Origin: Cypionkella sp.
GTDB lineage: Bacteria; Pseudomonadota; Alphaproteobacteria; Rhodobacterales; Rhodobacteraceae
Direction of reading: 5' to 3'
Length of the DNA stretch: 45,159 bases
NCBI GenBank assembly: GCA_025458525.1
Contig: JALOSF010000010.1
Span: 1 to 45,159, forward strand
A program made the translations under genes and the position numbers. Shown here piece after piece: positions 39,758-45,159 of this stretch. Within the stretch, counting starts at the first letter, position 1. Every line of letters begins with the position of its first letter. The notes under the pieces are model-generated. The model did not search any database, was not told the DNA's origin, and was given only the letters and a program-made list of their open reading frames with translations.

Positions 39758-40909
39758 TCAGTCAAGCCGGCTGAGAAGGCCGCCCGGCGCGCGGTGGACG
39801 CGGCCATCCAGTTCCAGCGTCAGCAAGTGCTGCGCCACCGTGGCCGGCGGCATCGACAGGTCCCGGATCAGCTGATCCTCGGCCAGCGGGCTGGGGCCAA
39901 GCCGGGCCAGGATCTGGCTGTGGACCGCGGCGATATCGGTCAGGGGGCGCCGTTCGGGCACGGGGCCGGGCAGCGGCGCCGCGCTCGGGGCGTCCTGCCC
40001 GGTCGGCGGGGCAAAGGGCACGACCTCGGCGCCAATCGCCTCAAGCACGTCGGCGGGGCCGCGCACCAGCGTGGCGCCATCGCGCAACAGGTGATTGCAG
40101 CCGGCGGCGCGCGCGTCGAAGGGATGGCCCGGCACGGCCAGCACGTCACGCCCCTGATCAAGCGCGGTGCGCGCGGTGATCAGACTGCCCGAACGGGCCG
40201 CAGCCTCGACCACCACGACGGCGCGCGCAAGACCCGAGACGATGCGATTGCGCAGCGGAAAATGGCGCGCCTGCGGCTGCAAGCCCATCGGCTGTTCCGA
40301 CACAAGGCAACCCTGCTCTGCAATCTGCGCCATCAAGCGGGCGTTTTCTTCGGGATAGGCGACATCGACGCCCCCGGCCTGCACCGCCACGGTGCCGGTG
40401 GCAAGGGTGGCTTCGTGAACAACGGTATCAATGCCGCGCGCAAGGCCCGATACGGTGACAAACCCCGCCTGCCCCACGCCTTCAGCCAAGCGGCGCGCCA
40501 TGCGCAGGCCAAGCGATGACGCGTTGCGCGCCCCGACCATGGCCACCATAGCGCGGTGCAAAAGCGAGACATCGCCCCTGACCCAAAGCAGCGGCGGGGC
40601 ATCGGGCAGATCCATCAGGCAGAGCGGGTAATCGTGCCCGCCCCACAGCAGCAGCCGCGCCCCCGCAGCCCGCCCTTGGGCCAGTTCGTGCCGCGCCACC
40701 TCGACCGGGCAGACGGAGTAATTTTCAACACCCGCCGCCTGCGCCACGGCGGGCAAGGCCTGCAACGCCGCCCCCGCCGAGCCGTGTTCCGCCATCAGCC
40801 GGTGCCATGTCACCGGGCCAACCCTGCGGGAACGAATGAGGCGCAGGCAAGCCACCGGGTCATCGTCCAGGGGTGTGGGGTGGGGTGTGGGTTTGGATGT
40901 TTGGCCCAT
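39758..40909 (-). CDS. dprA: DNA-processing protein DprA
   Basis: A 383-residue DprA. After an N-terminal SAM/HhH-like region (VGPVTWHRLMAEHGS) comes the Rossmann-like DNA-binding core: AMVAMVGARNASSLGLRMARRLAEG, SGLARGIDTVVHEATL, FPLRNRIVSGLARAVVVVEA, SGSLITARTALDQGRDVLAVPGHP. The C-terminal winged helix (about 325-383) is present. DprA loads RecA on incoming single-stranded DNA during natural transformation and is widespread even in species not known to be competent. No other competence gene is in the window. Confidence 0.95.
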   Translation of the reverse strand: MGQTSKPTPHPTPLDDDPVACLRLIRSRRVGPVTWHRLMAEHGSAGAALQALPAVAQAAGVENYSVCPVEVARHELAQGRAAGARLLLWGGHDYPLCLMDLPDAPPLLWVRGDVSLLHRAMVAMVGARNASSLGLRMARRLAEGVGQAGFVTVSGLARGIDTVVHEATLATGTVAVQAGGVDVAYPEENARLMAQIAEQGCLVSEQPMGLQPQARHFPLRNRIVSGLARAVVVVEAAARSGSLITARTALDQGRDVLAVPGHPFDARAAGCNHLLRDGATLVRGPADVLEAIGAEVVPFAPPTGQDAPSAAPLPGPVPERRPLTDIAAVHSQILARLGPSPLAEDQLIRDLSMPPATVAQHLLTLELDGRVHRAPGGLLSRLD

Positions 40910-41108
40910 GTCCGCCTCGCCTCATTCGCAAGGTCACCCTGGCCTGCGCAAGGTTAACAGGTGGTGAATCAATCCGGGGCCGTGGAAAAAATCTTTGAGG
41001 GCGGGCGAAAACAGATCAGGACAGGTCGGTATGATGATGGACGCCGACCGAAAAGTTTGATCAAATGATGAGGCAGGCCCAAGGCCGGGCCGGATACGGA
41101 GCCATGAG

Positions 41109-42386
41109 ATGAAAAACGCCGACGTCGCCCTGCGCCGCAATGACGCGATTTCCCGTGGGGTCGGGATGATGACCCAGATCTACGCCGACCGCGCCCTGAA
41201 TGCCGAGGTCTGGGATATCGAAGGCAACCGCTATATCGACTTTGCCGCCGGCATCGCGGTGGTGAACACCGGCCATTGCCACCCGCGCGTGATGGCGGCT
41301 GTCACCGAACAGATGGGGCGCTTCACCCACACCTGCCATCAGGTGATGCCTTACGAGAATTACATCCGCCTTGCCGAGCGTCTGAACGACAAGGTTCCGG
41401 GCGATTTCAAGAAAAAGACGATCTTCGTGACTACGGGGGCCGAGGCCTGCGAGAACGCGGTCAAGATCGCCCGCATCGCCACCGGCCGCAACGCCGTCAT
41501 CGCCTTTGGCGGCGGCTTTCACGGGCGCACCTTCATGGGCATGTCGCTGACCGGCAAGGTCGAGCCCTACAAGAAGGGCTTTGGCGCGATGATGCCGGAT
41601 GTGTTCCACGTGCCTTTCCCGATGGAGCCGCATGGCATTTCCACCGCTGACGCGATGAAGGGTCTTGAAAAGCTGTTCAAGGCCGATCTCGACCCAGCGC
41701 GGGTGGCTGCGATCGTGTTCGAACCCGTGCAGGGCGAGGGCGGCTTTTACCCCGCGCCGACAGAGCTTGTGCGCGCGATTCGCGCCCTGTGCGACCAGCA
41801 TGGCATCGTGATGATCGCCGATGAGGTGCAGACCGGCTTTGCCCGCACCGGCAACCTGTTCGCGATGGAGGCTTACGGCGTGGCCGCCGACCTGACCACG
41901 ATGGCCAAAGGGCTCGCGGGGGGCCTGCCGCTGGCAGCCGTCACGGGGCGGGCCGAGTTGATGGATGCCTCCAATCCCGGCGGCCTTGGCGGCACCTATG
42001 CCGGCAACCCGCTGGGCATCGCCGCCGCCAACGCCGTGCTGGACGTCATCGAGGACGAAGACCTGTGCGCCCGCGCCAACGAACTTGGCAGCCGCCTGAA
42101 ACAGCGGCTGGAAGCGATCCGGTCCACCGCGCCCGAGATCATCGACATCCGCGGCCCCGGTTTCATGGTGGCTTGCGAATTCGCCAACCCGCAGACGCAT
42201 GAACCCGACGCAGGCTTCACCGCCCGTGTGCGGATGGAGGCGCAAAAGCGCGGGCTGATCCTGCTGACCTGCGGGGTTTACGGCAATGTGGTGCGCTTCC
42301 TTGCCCCGATCACGATTCCCGATGCGCATTTTGCCGAAGCCATGGATATTCTCGAAGCCTCGGTCGCGGCCGCACGCCAGCACTGA
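41109..42386 (+). CDS. gabT: 4-aminobutyrate (GABA) aminotransferase
   Basis: A 425-residue class III aminotransferase. The PLP lysine is Lys267 in TTMAKGLAGG. The phosphate/ring contacts are VTTGAEACENAVKIAR (108-123) and Asp238 in IADEVQTGFARTG. The sequence VVNTGHCHPRV and the overall length match GabT. It transfers the amino group of GABA to 2-oxoglutarate, giving succinate semialdehyde. GGAG lies 7 nt before the ATG; an ATG five bases earlier runs into a stop. It is a single-gene unit with a strong terminator and no gabD beside it. Related acetylornithine or 5-aminovalerate activities cannot be excluded. Confidence 0.92.
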   Translation: MKNADVALRRNDAISRGVGMMTQIYADRALNAEVWDIEGNRYIDFAAGIAVVNTGHCHPRVMAAVTEQMGRFTHTCHQVMPYENYIRLAERLNDKVPGDFKKKTIFVTTGAEACENAVKIARIATGRNAVIAFGGGFHGRTFMGMSLTGKVEPYKKGFGAMMPDVFHVPFPMEPHGISTADAMKGLEKLFKADLDPARVAAIVFEPVQGEGGFYPAPTELVRAIRALCDQHGIVMIADEVQTGFARTGNLFAMEAYGVAADLTTMAKGLAGGLPLAAVTGRAELMDASNPGGLGGTYAGNPLGIAAANAVLDVIEDEDLCARANELGSRLKQRLEAIRSTAPEIIDIRGPGFMVACEFANPQTHEPDAGFTARVRMEAQKRGLILLTCGVYGNVVRFLAPITIPDAHFAEAMDILEASVAAARQH

Positions 42387-42411
42387 CCCGGATCCAGGAT
42401 CACGGGCCAAG

Positions 42412-42445
42412 ACAGTCCGGGGGCAGCGCCCCGGACTGTTTTTTT
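42412..42445 (+). terminator. Strong intrinsic terminator after gabT
   Basis: ACAGTCCGGGG (42412-42422) pairs perfectly with CCCCGGACTGT (42429-42439) across a 6-nt loop and is followed by TTTTTTT. It lies 25 nt after the gabT stop and is the clearest Rho-independent terminator in the window. Confidence 0.92.
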
Positions 42446-42612
42446 GTTGCACGGACGATGCTTTGGCATTTTTGATGAGGGCTTCATGGTTCAGCAAGCA
42501 TTGCCGGATCAAGTGCGTCAGGGCTTTGGCAACTTTGCCCAAATTCGAACAGATTGTAACCTTAGGTTGAAAAGTGCATGGTTTACCTCCGCAAAGGCGC
42601 TTAAGGGGCAGG

Positions 42613-45159
42613 ATGGGGCTGAGGGACACACTGAATGTCGAACCGATGATGCACAGGATGTCGATGCTGGCAGAGTGCCTTGATCTGCTAGGGCACGGCA
42701 CGGGCCCGGTGCCGCTTGGCAACGTGCTGTCCTGGCTGGTCGGGCGCTGCGATGCTGCGGCGGGGATGTTCCTTGTCGGACGGCCGGAGGGGGAGGCGAC
42801 GCTTTGCCTTGGCACGCCGGGGGCCGAAGGGCTGCGCGCGGCCTTTGCTCAGGGCTTGCCCGGCGCTGCGCCGGCGGCGGGGGGCATGGTTCACATCCCG
42901 CTCGGCCTTGTATGCGATGACCCGGCCAGCCTGCTGCTTGATCTGGGGGGCAGGTCGCTTGATGCCGACACAGCTGCCGTGCTGGCCGAGCTGGCACCGC
43001 TGTTGCGCCTGATGCTGGAACATGACGTGCTGCGAAGGGCGGCGGAGGGCGCCGCCCCTGCCCCCACGGGGCCCGCCTATCCCCACAGCGAAAGGGGGGC
43101 GGTTGCGGCCTTTGACCGGCTGACGGCGATCCTTGATGTGCTGCCCGATCTGGTGTTCGAACTGACCAGCGAGGGGCGCTATACCGATTTTCTGGCCGGG
43201 CCCGCCGATCTGATGGGCGAGGCCTACAAGGATCTGCCCGGCCGGCTGCTGGAGGAGGTGCTGCCCCCCGATCTGGCCGCCGACACCCGGATCGCGCTTG
43301 CGCAAACGCTGGAAACCGGGCGCAGCCCGCCAGCGCGCTACCGCCTCGCCTCGCCGCTGGGGATGCGCTGGTATGAACGGGTCGGCGCGCGCAAACTGGC
43401 CAATGCCCCGGGCGAGGCGCCCACGGTCATCTTCGTGGTGCGCGACGTGACCGACGACATGCAGCAGGCCGAAGATCTGCGCCGCATGGGCCGCGTGGTG
43501 GCAAACATGTCCAATCTGGTGGCGATCGTGGACACGGATCAACGCATCACCTGGGTCAATCAAGCGTGGGAACGTCGGACCGGATGGAGCTTGGCCGAAG
43601 CGCAGGGTCGGCTGCTTTCGGATATGGTGCGGGGCCGGCAACACGACCCCGTCAACGAAGCCCGCGTGACCCAAGCCATCGAAAGGGGGGAACCCTACCA
43701 CGGCGAGACGGTGAATTTCGACCGCAACGGCACAGCCTATTGGGTCGATTTCAACATCCTGCCGCTGCATGATTTCGACCAGAACATCACCGGCTATGTC
43801 TCGATCGAAACCGATGTCACCCAGCAACGCCAGGGTGAGGCGCAGGCCGCGCGGATGGCGGATGAAGCCAGCCGGATGCGCATGCAGCTTTACAATGCCA
43901 TCGAGACCTTGCCCGACGGGGTCATCATCTGGGATGCGGACGACCGGCTGGTGTTTGCCAATTCGGCCTACAAGCGGATGTATCCCGAAGTCGCCGATGC
44001 GCTGGTGACGGGTGTGACGCAAGAAGCCATCATGCAGATCGGCCTGGAGCTGAAGGCCTTTCCCGATGCCATCGGGCGCGAGCAAGACTGGCTGGCCGAG
44101 CAGCGCGAGCGGTATCGCAACCCCAGCGTGGACGAGATCAAGCGCAAGGATGACCGCTTCATCCGGCGGCTTGACCTGCGCACCCCTGACGGGGGGCGCA
44201 TCGCCGTGCGCATCGACACCACCGAACGGCACAAACAGCTTGAGGCCTTGGCCACCGCGCATCAATCGCTGGCCGAGGCGCGCGATTCTCTGGCCCAGAT
44301 CATCGAAAGCGCGGATGTCGGCACTTGGGACTGGCATGTCGATACCGGCGCGCTGCGCATCGGTGGGCGCTATGCCCAGATGCTGGGCTATACCCCCGAG
44401 GAATTGGGCGAGCCTTCGGATGCCATGTTCCGCGCGCTGGTGCACCCCGAAGATCTGCTGCGGCTCGATGCAAGCGAGGATGCCGATTTCTCTCCCCTGC
44501 CCGACGGGCGGGAGCCGGTGCGCGAACATCAGTTGCGCATGCGCCGCAAGGACGGAAGCTGGGCCTGGATCCTGTCCCGCTCGGCCGTGACGGCGCGCTT
44601 CCCCAACGGAAAGCACAAATCGGTGGTCGGCATCCATCTTGACGTGACCGAGCGCAAAGAGCTGGAAGACCGGATCCAAAGCAATGAGGTCTTTCTCAAT
44701 CAGGTGATGGACAGTTCCGTCTCGGCCATCGTGGTGATGGACCGCGCTGGCGTCATCACCTATGCCAATGCCGAGGCGGAGCGCATCCTCGGCCTTGACC
44801 GCAGCCAGATCGAGGGCCGTCGCTACAACGACCCCAGATGGAACATCAGCGCGCCCGACGGCAGCCCGATTGCGCCCGAAGACCTGCCCTTTCATCGCGC
44901 GATCGCACAAGATGAAATGGTGCGCGACATGCGGATGGCCATCGAATGGCCCGGTGGCGCCCGGCGCATCCTGTCGGTGAACGCGGTGCCCCATCACAAG
45001 GTAACGGGGGCGCCTTCGGACAGTCTGATCATCGCGTCATTCGTTGACATCACCGAAGAGCTGAACAAGGCCAGCCGGCTTGAACAGGCCCTGACCCTTG
45101 CGCAGGAGGCGAGCCGGTCGAAATCGACCTTCCTGGCCACCATGAGCCATGAGATCCGC
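42613..45159 (+). CDS. Partial CDS: multi-PAS sensor histidine kinase (3' end beyond window)
   Basis: The frame is open from the ATG at 42613 (AAGGGG upstream) to the window end, 849 codons. No membrane segment is obvious, so a cytoplasmic sensor is likely. Residues 1-160 are unassigned. Five PAS-like units then follow: about 173-290 (ILDVLPDLVFEL), 296-410 (VAIVDTDQRITWVNQAWERRTGW), 428-530 (IETLPDGVIIWDADDRLVFAN), 561-685 (ESADVGTWDWHVDTG, with RRKDGSWAWIL) and 696-815 (DSSVSAIVVMDRAGVITYANAEAERILG). HisKA begins at about 830 (ASRSKSTFLATMSHEIR), with phospho-acceptor His846. The ATPase domain, and possibly a receiver domain, lie outside. The signal is unknown; PAS 2 and 4 look like oxygen/redox- or light-type folds, but no cofactor-binding residue is clear. 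Confidence 0.88.
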   Translation, partial: MGLRDTLNVEPMMHRMSMLAECLDLLGHGTGPVPLGNVLSWLVGRCDAAAGMFLVGRPEGEATLCLGTPGAEGLRAAFAQGLPGAAPAAGGMVHIPLGLVCDDPASLLLDLGGRSLDADTAAVLAELAPLLRLMLEHDVLRRAAEGAAPAPTGPAYPHSERGAVAAFDRLTAILDVLPDLVFELTSEGRYTDFLAGPADLMGEAYKDLPGRLLEEVLPPDLAADTRIALAQTLETGRSPPARYRLASPLGMRWYERVGARKLANAPGEAPTVIFVVRDVTDDMQQAEDLRRMGRVVANMSNLVAIVDTDQRITWVNQAWERRTGWSLAEAQGRLLSDMVRGRQHDPVNEARVTQAIERGEPYHGETVNFDRNGTAYWVDFNILPLHDFDQNITGYVSIETDVTQQRQGEAQAARMADEASRMRMQLYNAIETLPDGVIIWDADDRLVFANSAYKRMYPEVADALVTGVTQEAIMQIGLELKAFPDAIGREQDWLAEQRERYRNPSVDEIKRKDDRFIRRLDLRTPDGGRIAVRIDTTERHKQLEALATAHQSLAEARDSLAQIIESADVGTWDWHVDTGALRIGGRYAQMLGYTPEELGEPSDAMFRALVHPEDLLRLDASEDADFSPLPDGREPVREHQLRMRRKDGSWAWILSRSAVTARFPNGKHKSVVGIHLDVTERKELEDRIQSNEVFLNQVMDSSVSAIVVMDRAGVITYANAEAERILGLDRSQIEGRRYNDPRWNISAPDGSPIAPEDLPFHRAIAQDEMVRDMRMAIEWPGGARRILSVNAVPHHKVTGAPSDSLIIASFVDITEELNKASRLEQALTLAQEASRSKSTFLATMSHEIR

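Noticed and set aside
38303-40519. Plus-strand open frame of 738 codons
   Set aside because: It is antisense to topA and dprA; the sequence has no recognisable domain.
42688-44997. Minus-strand open frame of 769 codons
   Set aside because: It is antisense to the multi-PAS kinase, whose frame is open throughout and full of PAS motifs.

Overview
The window is high-GC DNA that reads as a chromosomal segment of an alphaproteobacterium, most likely Rhodobacteraceae (Rhodobacter/Paracoccus/Roseobacter relatives). The evidence is the betIBA-choXWV choline locus, a PccR/ScfR-type regulator, the topA-dprA neighbourhood, a tripartite tricarboxylate transporter (TTT) and a SLAM/lipoprotein pair. I see no tRNA, rRNA, CRISPR array, insertion sequence or phage gene. 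Because the third codon position is very GC-rich, long antisense open frames lie opposite most genes; I treat these as shadows.

Region 1 (1-9.9 kb), small-molecule catabolism. A minus-strand unit tctC-tctB-tctA-aldehyde dehydrogenase-TauE runs away from a divergent LysR gene. Beyond LysR lies a tightly coupled four-gene minus-strand unit: PhzS-like FAD monooxygenase, DapA-superfamily lyase, HbpS/GlcG-like protein and a tandem dimeric-barrel protein. Near-identical operators (TGATAT-N7-RTATCA) sit upstream of both units, so the LysR protein probably controls both. The substrate is unknown. At the left edge are the first nine codons of a probable pccB.

Region 2 (10-19.6 kb), plant-polysaccharide scavenging. 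All genes are on the minus strand: ArsR-type regulator, GH51 arabinofuranosidase, Tat-exported Opp-type binding protein, two permeases, two ATPases and a GH43-like protein. This looks like uptake of intact arabinose-containing oligosaccharides with cytoplasmic hydrolysis.

Region 3 (19.6-26 kb), cell surface and signalling. A Gly-rich surface-lipoprotein candidate is followed by a SLAM-like outer-membrane barrel (type XI secretion). Then come a convergent NarL-type response regulator with a PDZ-containing membrane histidine kinase, and a secreted serine hydrolase.

Region 4 (26-30.3 kb): a DUF486 membrane protein, a Bcr/CflA efflux pump, a ScfR-family regulator preceded by two TTTGCAAA boxes, a DUF465 protein and a secreted nuclease. 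A TTTGCAAA-like inverted repeat also lies upstream of the partial pccB, linking the ScfR regulator to propionyl-CoA metabolism.

Region 5 (30.3-37 kb), choline import and oxidation to glycine betaine: betI-betB-betA (minus) diverges from choX-choW-choV (plus) around a palindromic BetI-type operator.

Region 6 (37-45.2 kb): topA and dprA (minus), gabT with a strong intrinsic terminator (plus), and a multi-PAS histidine kinase cut by the window end just after its phospho-acceptor histidine.
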